Of a DNA stretch of 7,707 bases, positions 1 through 6,663 are shown one piece after another. The DNA comes from CAZYJD01 sp964647785 (lineage in GTDB: Bacteria > Bacteroidota > Bacteroidia > NS11-12g > UBA9320). Under the pieces are notes generated by a model that saw only the letters and a program-made list of their open reading frames with translations, did not search any database and was not told where the DNA came from. Both the position numbers and the translations under genes were made by a program. Every line of letters begins with the position of its first letter. The first letter of the stretch is position 1. The DNA lies in contig CAZYJD010000090.1 of NCBI GenBank assembly GCA_964647785.1, positions 1 through 7,707 on the forward strand, written 5' to 3'.

Positions 1-109
1 ATCTCCATTTTATTCATTCTGTTCTATTCCATCAAAAAATTGACCCAATTATTTGCCAGCGGCGCAACAATAGCGAAGGAGTTCCAATATTCGACTTTGC
101 CCCCTTGGC

Positions 110-140
110 TTTGTGCTGCGCTGCCCCTTTGCTATTTTCG
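110..140 (+). promoter_or_regulatory. Possible Bacteroidota-type promoter ahead of the phosphoesterase
   Basis: TTTG at 110-113 and TATTTTCG at 133-140 are separated by 19 bases. This resembles the Bacteroidetes housekeeping arrangement of a -33 TTTG and a -7 TAnnTTTG, with one mismatch in the -7 box. If real, transcription would begin almost at the TTG at 146 and give a leaderless or nearly leaderless message. The match is short and could be chance. Confidence 0.2.
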
Positions 141-145
141 TGCGT

Positions 146-646
146 TTGAAAAAAATATGCCTCATATCCGATACCCATTTCTTTTCAGACGAATGGATGC
201 TGAACACTGCACTGCAGGCCGATGAAGTTTGGCATGCCGGCGACATTGGAGATCTTGATTTCTACGATCAACTGAAGGAGCACAACAAAGCAGTACGTGC
301 GGTCTATGGCAATATCGACAACGATGTGGTAAGAAGAACCTTGCCGGAAGAGCTGTGTTTTACAACCGAAGGGGTTCGGGTATGTATGCGCCACATTGCC
401 GGTTACCCTGGTAAGTATAACCAGGCGGCCATTAGAGCCCTTAATAGCTGCCAACCGGATATATTTGTATGCGGCCATTCGCATATACTTAAAGTTGTGA
501 GGGATCCACATTTCGGACATTTGCATTTAAACCCAGGTGCAGCGGGATTGAAGGGTTTTCACCGCATAAGAACACTGCTTACTTTTACGTTAACCAATGG
601 TAAGGTTATCCATATGAACGTACACGAAAAAGAATTTCCTGAATGA
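146..646 (+). CDS. YfcE/MJ0936-type metallophosphoesterase
   Basis: Probable soluble phosphodiesterase of the calcineurin-like YfcE/MJ0936 family; the substrate is unknown. Counting from the TTG at 146 (166 aa), the metal-site motifs run in order: D9-x-H11 in LISDTH, GD at 32-33, the GNxD variant GNID at 55-58, H83 before AGYPG, GHSH at 110-113, and NPGAAG near the C-terminus. All main ligands appear present, and the length suits the family. The start is uncertain because no in-frame ATG precedes the motifs. The frame is open from base 74, with GTG at 113 and 140 and TTG at 146. TTG gives MKKICLISDTH, the usual family N-terminus, so I chose it. No Shine-Dalgarno is visible. Its stop overlaps the ATG of the PorE-like gene (ATGA), implying co-translation. 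Family assignment is secure; role is not. Confidence 0.88.
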   Translation: MKKICLISDTHFFSDEWMLNTALQADEVWHAGDIGDLDFYDQLKEHNKAVRAVYGNIDNDVVRRTLPEELCFTTEGVRVCMRHIAGYPGKYNQAAIRALNSCQPDIFVCGHSHILKVVRDPHFGHLHLNPGAAGLKGFHRIRTLLTFTLTNGKVIHMNVHEKEFPE

Positions 647-2589
647 AAATAAAACGCAACTTCAAACCACAATTGCTTTTGTGGCTTCTGTGGTTTGGTA
701 TGCCGGCTTGTGGAGTTTCACAACAACAATTCCACAATAAACCTCAGAATAGCAAAGTAGAAACCATGTTCAGAGAGGCGGCGGGTTTGTATGACATCAA
801 TGAATATGATCGAGCACTTGAAAGCATTGATAAGTGCCTAAAAAAGGACCCATGGTTTCTCGAAGCATGGGATTTAAAAGGACAAATATTGCTGGCAGAC
901 AGCCAGTTCATTCCTGCCCTAGAGCTGTACAAAGAAATCAGCGTTAAAGATCCTGGTTTTCGATTTGCCTGGTATGAAATGGCCCGTATCAGTTTTGAAA
1001 TGCAGAAGTATGAAGATGCATGGATCTATTCCCAAACAGCGCTTGAAAAATTTAAAGGGGCTGAACCGGCTGAAAAAAGAAAAGTAGAACGCATTGCCCA
1101 AAATGCCAATTTTGCAAGGCAAGCCATCCAACATCCAATGCCGTTTAACCCTGTGAATCTAGGTGCCAATGTAAATACCGCATTGGAAGAATACCATCCC
1201 GGCTTAACGATCGATGGTAAATACCTGTTCTACACCCAAAGAGATGGGAAAGCCTCAATGTATGAACAGGATGAAGATATTTTCCGGGCCGAACGTATTG
1301 GTGGCAACTATAAAAAGGGAATGAACCTCGGTGGACCTATCAACTCTCCTGAGAATGAAGGCGCGTTCAGCACTTCCGCCGATGGGCAATATTTATTTTT
1401 CACGGCCTGCAATCGCCCAGGCGGCGTGGGCAGTTGCGATATCTGGTTGGCCATGTTGCAGGGCGATGAATGGAAAGGACCTTTCAACTTAGGCAAACCA
1501 TTGAACTCCAATGACTGGGATGCGCAGCCCAGCCTAACCGCTGATGGAATTACCCTTTACTTTGTTAGCAGCCGACCCGGTGGCTATGGTGGAAGTGATA
1601 TTTGGAAAAGTACATTTGGGGAAAACGGCTGGACAAGTCCGGAAAATTTAGGCCCTGAGATCAACACCCCGGATGATGAACAATTTCCGTTCATACATCC
1701 CGATGGTAAAACCTTGTATTTTTCATCAGCAGGACACCCCGGAATGGGACAAAGTGATTTTTTCTTCAGCAGATTGAGCGAAGATGGAACATGGAGCCAA
1801 GCCATCAATTTAGGGCATCCTATCAACACCTCGGGAGATGAATGGAACCTGATAGTAAACCGCACTGGCGATACGGCATTTTTTGCATCCAATGGCATCG
1901 AGGGGGGATTTGGTGGAATGGATATTTACAGTTTTGTACTACCCGAAGGGGCAAGGCCACAAAAGGTGAGTTATGTGAAAGGGCTTATCCTGGATGATGC
2001 AACCTCTAAGCCTTTGTCTGCAAAAGTTACCCTCACCGGCCTGGAGGCTGGAAAAACCTATTTAAGTACCAATAGTAACAGGAAAAGCGGATCATTTCTT
2101 GCCACATTGCAATCGGGTAAAAGTTATGCCATGAATGTGCAGGCAGAAGGATACCTGTTCCATTCTGAGCATTTCGAATTGAAAGGTGAAAACTCAGCCG
2201 ATCAACCCTATATGCTGGAGGTGCGTTTGAAAAAAATACAAGAAGGGCAAACCCTGGTCTTAAAAAATATCTTCTTTGATACGGACAAATATGACTTAAA
2301 AAAAGAGTCTTATGCAGAGTTGGAGTTCCTCCTAAAACTGCTGAAAAGCCAGGAAGGGATGACCATTGAAATTGGTGGACATACCGATAATCAAGGATCT
2401 GCTGATCACAACCGTATCTTGAGTGAAAAGCGCGCCAAAGCAGTGTATCAGTATTTGATTGAACAAGGCATTGATGCCGGACGTTTGTCTTACAAAGGCT
2501 ACGGCATTACCAGACCCATAGCTGATAACAATACCGAGGAAGGAAGGGCACAGAACAGGAGAACAGAAGTTCAAATCACTGCTCAGTAG
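643..2589 (+). CDS. PorE-like OmpA-family lipoprotein (TPR, PD40 propeller, CRD, OmpA_C)
   Basis: 648-aa envelope protein. A hydrophobic leader (about residues 10-22) ends in MPAC; C23 may be the lipidated cysteine, though the lipobox is atypical. Then come a TPR region (about 40-135) and a PD40/WD40-like propeller with five NLG-containing units (NLG at 172, 228, 282, 335 and 389, about 54 residues apart). Four are followed by blades carrying SRPGG- or GG-like turns and SDIW, CDIW or MDIY strands. A carboxypeptidase-regulatory-like domain follows (about 443-530), then an OmpA C-terminal domain (about 538-648). D582 in GHTD and R597 in LSEKRA sit 15 apart, as do the peptidoglycan-binding pair D271/R286 of Acinetobacter OmpA. 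The order matches P. gingivalis PorE (PG1058), a type IX secretion component that binds peptidoglycan. Bacteroidota carry paralogues with this layout, so a T9SS role is inferred. Translationally coupled to the phosphoesterase. Confidence 0.9.
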   Translation: MKIKRNFKPQLLLWLLWFGMPACGVSQQQFHNKPQNSKVETMFREAAGLYDINEYDRALESIDKCLKKDPWFLEAWDLKGQILLADSQFIPALELYKEISVKDPGFRFAWYEMARISFEMQKYEDAWIYSQTALEKFKGAEPAEKRKVERIAQNANFARQAIQHPMPFNPVNLGANVNTALEEYHPGLTIDGKYLFYTQRDGKASMYEQDEDIFRAERIGGNYKKGMNLGGPINSPENEGAFSTSADGQYLFFTACNRPGGVGSCDIWLAMLQGDEWKGPFNLGKPLNSNDWDAQPSLTADGITLYFVSSRPGGYGGSDIWKSTFGENGWTSPENLGPEINTPDDEQFPFIHPDGKTLYFSSAGHPGMGQSDFFFSRLSEDGTWSQAINLGHPINTSGDEWNLIVNRTGDTAFFASNGIEGGFGGMDIYSFVLPEGARPQKVSYVKGLILDDATSKPLSAKVTLTGLEAGKTYLSTNSNRKSGSFLATLQSGKSYAMNVQAEGYLFHSEHFELKGENSADQPYMLEVRLKKIQEGQTLVLKNIFFDTDKYDLKKESYAELEFLLKLLKSQEGMTIEIGGHTDNQGSADHNRILSEKRAKAVYQYLIEQGIDAGRLSYKGYGITRPIADNNTEEGRAQNRRTEVQITAQ

Positions 2590-3469
2590 ACACCCGCAAA
2601 TTTGTCATCATTTGGCGAAAATGGCTGAAATCCTGCACCAATTTGGTGTTGCTCGGAATGGATCCTAAGTTGTTATTCAGCACCTTATCTCCCGTGATCC
2701 ATAATTCACATTCAGGCCACATTTCACCGATGACCGTAATAAGTTCAGTTGCAGGGATGGCAAGCGTAGGAGAAGTTATGATGGTGAACAATACCTGGGG
2801 CTGCCATTTTTTAAAAACCGTTTTCAAATTGTCAAGTGGTGTACTTTGTCCGAGATATACCACATCATGCCCCTTTTGCTTCAATAGATAACTGGCAAAC
2901 AAAAGCCCTAATTCATGATGCTCACCTTCCGGCAAAAACAAAAGAAAGCGCTTACCTTCAGGAAGTTTTCGGCTTTGACCTTCAATGGCTATAAGCAACT
3001 TTTGTTTGATGATGTTGGTTACAAAGTGCTCCAGTGCCGGGTGAAGTGAATCGCTCAACCAGAGCAAACCAATTCTCCGAAGCAGCGGAAAAACCACTTC
3101 AATGAAAGTAATTTCCAAACCATTCCTGATGATTTGATTGTTCAAAATACGATTGAAAGTGTCCTCGTCCAAATCATAAGTTGCAACGATTAAGCTGTCA
3201 ATAACCTCGTTGCGCTCTGTTGAACGAACAGAAATCTCCATCACTTTGTCTCGCACCTCATCTGTGGTCATTGCGGCAATCCGCGATATTTTATAACCAT
3301 GGCGATTCAGGATGGAAACATTCAGAATGTACTTCACATCTGCCGGATCATAATAACGCAGATTGGTGTCGGTTCTTTTTGGTATCAACAGATTGTAACG
3401 CTGCTCCCAAATGCGCAGAGTGTGCGCTTTGATACCGGTTATGTTTTCTATGTCTTTAATGAAATACAA
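2576..3469 (-). CDS. MerR-family regulator with CarH/LitR-like cobalamin-binding domain
   Basis: 297-aa transcription factor. The N-terminal winged helix-turn-helix (about 1-75) has the MerR signature IKAHTLRIWEQRY (13-25) and LRYYDPADV. The C-terminal half looks like the B12 module of CarH/LitR: W137-x9-E147-H148 reproduces the spacing of W131, E141 and H142 in Thermus CarH, which cover the adenosyl face of AdoCbl. E183-x-H185-x-x-G188 matches DxHxxG with Glu for Asp, and H185 would be the lower cobalt ligand. A Rossmann-like B12 fold follows (about 174-285). Such proteins repress DNA in the dark and release it when light breaks the Co-C bond; that behaviour is inferred here, not shown. The start is TTG giving MYFIKDIE, with an in-frame stop upstream and no ATG. 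It diverges from the TIGR01777-photolyase pair and overlaps the PorE-like gene tail-to-tail by 14 bp. Confidence 0.9.
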   Translation of the reverse strand: MYFIKDIENITGIKAHTLRIWEQRYNLLIPKRTDTNLRYYDPADVKYILNVSILNRHGYKISRIAAMTTDEVRDKVMEISVRSTERNEVIDSLIVATYDLDEDTFNRILNNQIIRNGLEITFIEVVFPLLRRIGLLWLSDSLHPALEHFVTNIIKQKLLIAIEGQSRKLPEGKRFLLFLPEGEHHELGLLFASYLLKQKGHDVVYLGQSTPLDNLKTVFKKWQPQVLFTIITSPTLAIPATELITVIGEMWPECELWITGDKVLNNNLGSIPSNTKLVQDFSHFRQMMTNLRVSTEQ

Positions 3470-3533
3470 AATACACGAACTGATTGAATAACACTTTTAA
3501 ATACTGATTGTTTATTAGGATGACACACAAATT
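3470..3533. promoter_or_regulatory. Divergent intergenic control region between merR-like gene and SDR-phr
   Basis: This 64-bp AT-rich gap must hold the promoters of both divergent units unless they start inside the genes. I see no convincing TTTG/TAnnTTTG promoter in either direction. It contains AATAC at 3470-3474 and 3500-3504, with a third AATAC just inside the regulator gene at 3463-3467, plus the direct repeat listed separately. An AGGA at 3517-3520 lies 13 bases before the TTG of the downstream gene. MerR-family regulators often act on the region between themselves and a divergent target, so an operator is expected here. Confidence 0.5.
3479..3510. repeat. Perfect 8-bp direct repeat, candidate operator
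   Basis: ACTGATTG occurs at 3479-3486 and again at 3503-3510, exactly 24 bp apart. Between them, ACACTTTT at 3491-3498 fits the looser pattern ACnnnTT, giving three units at 12-bp spacing. Thermus CarH is known to bind tandem direct repeats of about 11 bp rather than a classic MerR palindrome, so a repeat array at this spot is a plausible binding site for the adjacent regulator. The sequence match is seen; the function is inferred. Confidence 0.35.
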
Positions 3534-3537
3534 TTGA
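3520..3537 (+). other. Five-codon mini-ORF (MTHKF) ending on the SDR start codon
   Basis: ATG-ACA-CAC-AAA-TTT-TGA lies directly before the SDR gene, and its stop (3535-3537) overlaps the proposed TTG start (3534-3536). It could serve to load ribosomes by stop-start coupling. Alternatively, one missing T in the TTTT run has hidden an ATG start, because an added T would fuse MTHKF in frame to the SDR protein. It could also be chance. Confidence 0.2.
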
Positions 3538-4439
3538 AAGACAAGAAAATCATCATCGCAGGAGGAAGTGGCTTATTGGGAAAGTCGCTTCAAAAACGAT
3601 TCAGAAGTGCAGGCTGGGAGGTGCATTTGCTCTCTACAAGTAAAAGCGATCCTGCAAACGGCATTCATCCCTGGGCCCCTGGACAAGAAAAGTTGTCTCC
3701 TGTGTTCCTTGCAAAATTTAATGTGGTGATCAATCTTTCAGGGGCAGGGGTGGCAGATAAACGTTGGAGCCCTGAGAGAAAGAATATTCTTCTGAACAGC
3801 CGACTTAACAGTACTTCAACTTTGGTTCAAGCCTTAAATGCCATTGAAACCGCTCCTGCCCCCGTATTACTTTCAGCATCAGCCATTGGCTATTATCCTT
3901 CTGATACTGAAGTTGAGCTGAATGAAACGAAAGCTGCCGGAAACGGTTTTCTCTCAGAAGTATGCAAGCAATGGGAAACAACAGCCCATCAGTATAGGCA
4001 TAAAGATCGCTTAGCGGTTATTCGCATCGGCAACGTATTGAGTGCAGATGGTGGCTACCTCAAGCGCCTCTCCCCCTTCAGCCGCTTAGGTATTCTCAGT
4101 CCCGTTGGCACAGGAAAGCAGTTCTTCAGCTGGGTACACATCACCGATGTTACTGAAATCTTCTATCAATTGGCTGCCGGAGATATTCCCTTAGGCACCT
4201 ACAACGCTGTTTCGCCGCAATATGTAACGAATGCTGAATTCACCCGTTTGTTCAATCAGAGCAACGGAACCCCCACTTTGTTTCCAAACATCCCTGCTTG
4301 GGTCATCAAGCTCCTCTTTGGTCAACTTGGCAGAGAAGCGGTTCTGAGCAACCAGAAGGTGATTCCAGAAGCGCTTTTAAAGGTGGGATTCACCTTTGTG
4401 TTTTCAGATATTCAATCCGCACTAAATTCATTTAAATGA
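3534..4439 (+). CDS. TIGR01777 / YfcH-like NAD(P)-binding protein (atypical extended SDR)
   Basis: 301-aa cytosolic protein of the epimerase-like TIGR01777 family (E. coli YfcH relatives); its reaction is unknown. The N-terminus has the Rossmann loop GGSGLLG with G10, G13 and G16, followed by VVINLSGAGVADKRW (near 64-78), typical of the family. The SASAIGYY segment (near 114-121) occupies the position of the SDR active site. The C-terminal part (IPAWVIKLLFGQLG through LLKVGFTF) matches DUF1731. Length is normal. The start is TTG giving MKDKKIIIAGGSG; an in-frame TAG lies at 3516 and no ATG is available. The stop overlaps the photolyase ATG (ATGA), so the two are co-translated. Genes of this family accompany photolyase in light-inducible sets of some Pseudomonas species as I recall them, which suits this context, but the biochemical link is not established. 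Confidence 0.9.
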   Translation: MKDKKIIIAGGSGLLGKSLQKRFRSAGWEVHLLSTSKSDPANGIHPWAPGQEKLSPVFLAKFNVVINLSGAGVADKRWSPERKNILLNSRLNSTSTLVQALNAIETAPAPVLLSASAIGYYPSDTEVELNETKAAGNGFLSEVCKQWETTAHQYRHKDRLAVIRIGNVLSADGGYLKRLSPFSRLGILSPVGTGKQFFSWVHITDVTEIFYQLAAGDIPLGTYNAVSPQYVTNAEFTRLFNQSNGTPTLFPNIPAWVIKLLFGQLGREAVLSNQKVIPEALLKVGFTFVFSDIQSALNSFK

Positions 4440-5755
4440 TTGCAATTCATTGGTTTAGAAGAGATCTTCGTTTGGAAGACAATCACGCCTTGTATCAGGC
4501 ATTGGAGTCCGGCTACAAGGTACTCCCCATCTTCATTTTCGATCGGCATATTTTAGATGCCCTCGAATGTAAGACAGATGCAAGACTGCAGTTCATTCAT
4601 CAACGGCTATCGGCCATCAAAGCCGATCTACAAAAAAGAGGCAGCGATTTATTGGTTATTTACGGCTATCCTGAGGAGGTTTGGAAAAACATTTTGGAAA
4701 CATATTCGGTGGCAGAAGTTTACACCAATGAAGATTATGAGCCTTATGCCATCAAGCGTGATCAAAGCATTGCTGAACTATGCTCGGGCAAGGATATACC
4801 ATTCAAATCCTTTAAGGATCAGGTGATATTTAATTACCAGGAAGTTCTCAAGAAAGACGGCACGCCTTACACCGTGTACACCCCTTACTCCAGAATATGG
4901 AAAGCATTGCTTGCCGGCACCGATGTGGTCCACTACCCATCCGAGGATTCCAATTACTGGCATCAGACAAGTACAGAGAATATGCCCTCACTAGAAGCGA
5001 TGGGCTTTGAAAAGAGCGCCATTGAAATCCCTCCGCTAGAATTAAACATTCAAATACTCGACCAATACGCCGAGAAACGAGACATTCCGTCTGTACGTGG
5101 CACCAGCAGATTGGGAGTTCATTTAAGATTTGGAAGCCTGAGTGTGCGCAAAGCGCTGAAAGCTGCCATGGTGCACAGTGAAAAATGGTTGAATGAATTG
5201 ATCTGGCGTGAGTTTTATATGAGCATATTGGCGCACTTTCCGCATGTGGTGAATGGAAGTTTTAGGCCTGAATACGACCAAATTGAATGGCTGAACCACG
5301 AAGAAGATTTTGAACGATGGAAAGATGGGAAAACAGGCTATCCAATTGTGGATGCCGGCATGCGCGAATTGCGAACCACAGGCTTCATGCACAACCGTGT
5401 AAGAATGATTGTGGCGAGCTTTTTAAGCAAACATCTGCTCATCGACTGGCGTTGGGGCGAAGCATGGTTTGCATCACAACTGCTCGACTATGAGCTGGCA
5501 AGCAATAACGGCGGATGGCAATGGGCTGCCGGAAGTGGCGTTGATGCTGCACCCTATTTCAGGGTATTCAATCCAACGCTACAAACTGAGAAATTCGATC
5601 CCAACTTCAAGTATATCAAAAAATGGGTGCCTGAATATGGAAGCCCCTCCTACCCGAAACCTATGGTGGACCATAAATATGCGCGAGAAAGATGTCTTGA
5701 GACTTATCAGCGTGTACTGAAACCTTCCAAATCAGCGCAACAGAAGTTGCTATGA
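4436..5755 (+). CDS. phr: Deoxyribodipyrimidine photolyase (class I CPD)
   Basis: 439-aa FAD enzyme that uses blue or near-UV light to split cyclobutane pyrimidine dimers in DNA. The N-terminal alpha/beta antenna-binding domain begins IHWFRRDLRLEDNHAL (4-19), and the helical FAD domain covers about 215-430. By motif alignment with E. coli PhrB, E254 and W257 in NELIWREFY match E274 and W277 of the lesion site. W285, W338 and W361 match the electron-transfer triad W306, W359 and W382 with identical spacing, and N357 in NNGGW matches N378 near flavin N5. The YPKPMVDHKYARE segment near the C-terminus is typical of the family. This residue set favours true repair over a purely signalling cryptochrome; the antenna chromophore cannot be told. 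Starts within the ATGA overlap with the TIGR01777 gene. Probably light-induced through the divergent MerR-B12 protein (inference). Confidence 0.95.
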   Translation: MIAIHWFRRDLRLEDNHALYQALESGYKVLPIFIFDRHILDALECKTDARLQFIHQRLSAIKADLQKRGSDLLVIYGYPEEVWKNILETYSVAEVYTNEDYEPYAIKRDQSIAELCSGKDIPFKSFKDQVIFNYQEVLKKDGTPYTVYTPYSRIWKALLAGTDVVHYPSEDSNYWHQTSTENMPSLEAMGFEKSAIEIPPLELNIQILDQYAEKRDIPSVRGTSRLGVHLRFGSLSVRKALKAAMVHSEKWLNELIWREFYMSILAHFPHVVNGSFRPEYDQIEWLNHEEDFERWKDGKTGYPIVDAGMRELRTTGFMHNRVRMIVASFLSKHLLIDWRWGEAWFASQLLDYELASNNGGWQWAAGSGVDAAPYFRVFNPTLQTEKFDPNFKYIKKWVPEYGSPSYPKPMVDHKYARERCLETYQRVLKPSKSAQQKLL

Positions 5756-5769
5756 TGATTAAATTCCTC

Positions 5770-6663
5770 TTAGCTGATCAAATGATCAGTTTCTGAATCT
5801 TTAGCAACATAGTCGAATTCGGCGTATCGGTAAAATAAACCATTGAGAGCAGCAATGGTAAATGCCAGGGTAAAAGTACCCGTAACAATCTGAACGATGA
5901 TTTGAAGCAGCATCCCAATGACTCCGGTTCCGGCAATGGAAGTGATGAGTGTACCTAATAAACCGAAAAGCAAGAGCACCACAGCAAATACAATAGCGCC
6001 TAAAAATATTTTAGCAGATCTCCCCCAGCTGATATTTTTCCAGCTAAATCTCAAAGCCTCAGCAATTGACATCTCACCGGTGGAAACGGCGGGGTAAGAA
6101 ATGCTCAGGCGAATCATGCCAAAAAGTAATGGGAAAATGAACAATACCGCGAAGGCTTTGATAATGGCTGCAAAAAGGGCAATGACCACCAGTGCCAGAA
6201 AATAAATTCCCAATATGGCTGCAGAGAGTCCGATTAATCGCCCAACGTTTCGATTGAAGGAAGATTGCAAGGTTTCATAAAGACTACTTTCACCGTTTTC
6301 AATGATTTGACGACTCATGGTTAATGCCCAATTGTAATACCAAGCGCTCATGACAAGGGCCACAATAACCAATACAAAGCCGCCTATCAGTAGCTGTGGA
6401 ATGTTATTGGTGAACATACTTGGATCTAAGTTGCTGAAATAATCCAGGTCTGGTTGTGCCTGTTTCAAGAGAATCTCCTTGGCCATATCAAATATTTCCG
6501 CGGGAAGCATGAACATTAAAATGGGAAAAAGAACGATCAGAGAGAGCACTGAATAAATCAGATACATACCGATAAAAGGCTTAATAAGGCGCATGCTGTG
6601 ACTGATCACAGCATCGATCACTTGCCCTTTGAATTGCATAAAAGTGGTTTCGTTGTTATTCAT
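5770..6663 (-). CDS. Polytopic membrane protein, about six segments, unknown function
   Basis: 297-aa inner-membrane protein that I cannot assign to a named family. Hydrophobic stretches lie at about 29-53, 90-109, 141-165, 166-188, 216-241 and 248-276, so six helices are likely. A polar N-terminus includes FKGQVIDAVISHSMR, and segment ISIAEALRFSWKN (near 199-210) lies between helices four and five. Repeated amphipathic EAL-x-FSW-like segments between helix pairs are reminiscent of YciC/UPF0259 and the membrane domain of glycerophosphodiester phosphodiesterases, but this is only a general resemblance. The ATG at 6663 lies inside the end of the 89-aa gene (8-bp overlap), indicating co-translation and perhaps a joint function. 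An in-frame ATG eight codons later is an alternative start. The gene converges on phr. Confidence 0.8.
   Translation of the reverse strand: MNNNETTFMQFKGQVIDAVISHSMRLIKPFIGMYLIYSVLSLIVLFPILMFMLPAEIFDMAKEILLKQAQPDLDYFSNLDPSMFTNNIPQLLIGGFVLVIVALVMSAWYYNWALTMSRQIIENGESSLYETLQSSFNRNVGRLIGLSAAILGIYFLALVVIALFAAIIKAFAVLFIFPLLFGMIRLSISYPAVSTGEMSIAEALRFSWKNISWGRSAKIFLGAIVFAVVLLLFGLLGTLITSIAGTGVIGMLLQIIVQIVTGTFTLAFTIAALNGLFYRYAEFDYVAKDSETDHLIS
5774..5789. other. Inverted repeat between convergent genes, possible weak terminator
   Basis: CTGATCA and TGATCAG flank AA, a perfect 7-bp inverted repeat able to form a 6-bp stem with an AAAT tetraloop. It lies inside the last codons of the minus-strand membrane protein and about 20 bases beyond the photolyase stop. 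Only TTT follows on the plus strand and no U-run follows on the minus strand, so terminator function is weakly supported. The gap between the two stop codons is only 14 bases. Confidence 0.25.

Noticed and set aside
1..17. Minus-strand ATG at 15-17 (M-N-K-M-E) that could be the start of a divergent gene leaving the window.
   Set aside because: Only five codons are visible and there is no recognisable promoter, so it cannot be supported.
1..225. Plus-strand frame open from the window edge to 225, possibly the C-terminus of an upstream gene.
   Set aside because: Its second half lies inside the well-supported phosphoesterase in another frame, and its composition (rich in Leu, Cys, Phe) resembles no domain I know. 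Open by chance is more likely.
1170..1930. Internal repeats in the PorE-like gene as a possible DNA repeat array.
   Set aside because: The periodicity is at the protein level (propeller units of about 54 residues). The DNA copies are diverged, so this is domain structure and not a tandem DNA repeat.
3461..3533. Classic MerR-type long spacer (19-20 bp) promoter with a palindromic operator.
   Set aside because: No clear -35/-10 pair or dyad with that spacing could be found on either strand; only direct repeats stand out.
4436..5755. Signalling cryptochrome instead of photolyase.
   Set aside because: Residues matching the dimer-contact Glu and Trp of E. coli PhrB and the whole Trp triad are present, and there is no C-terminal extension, so repair activity is the better call.
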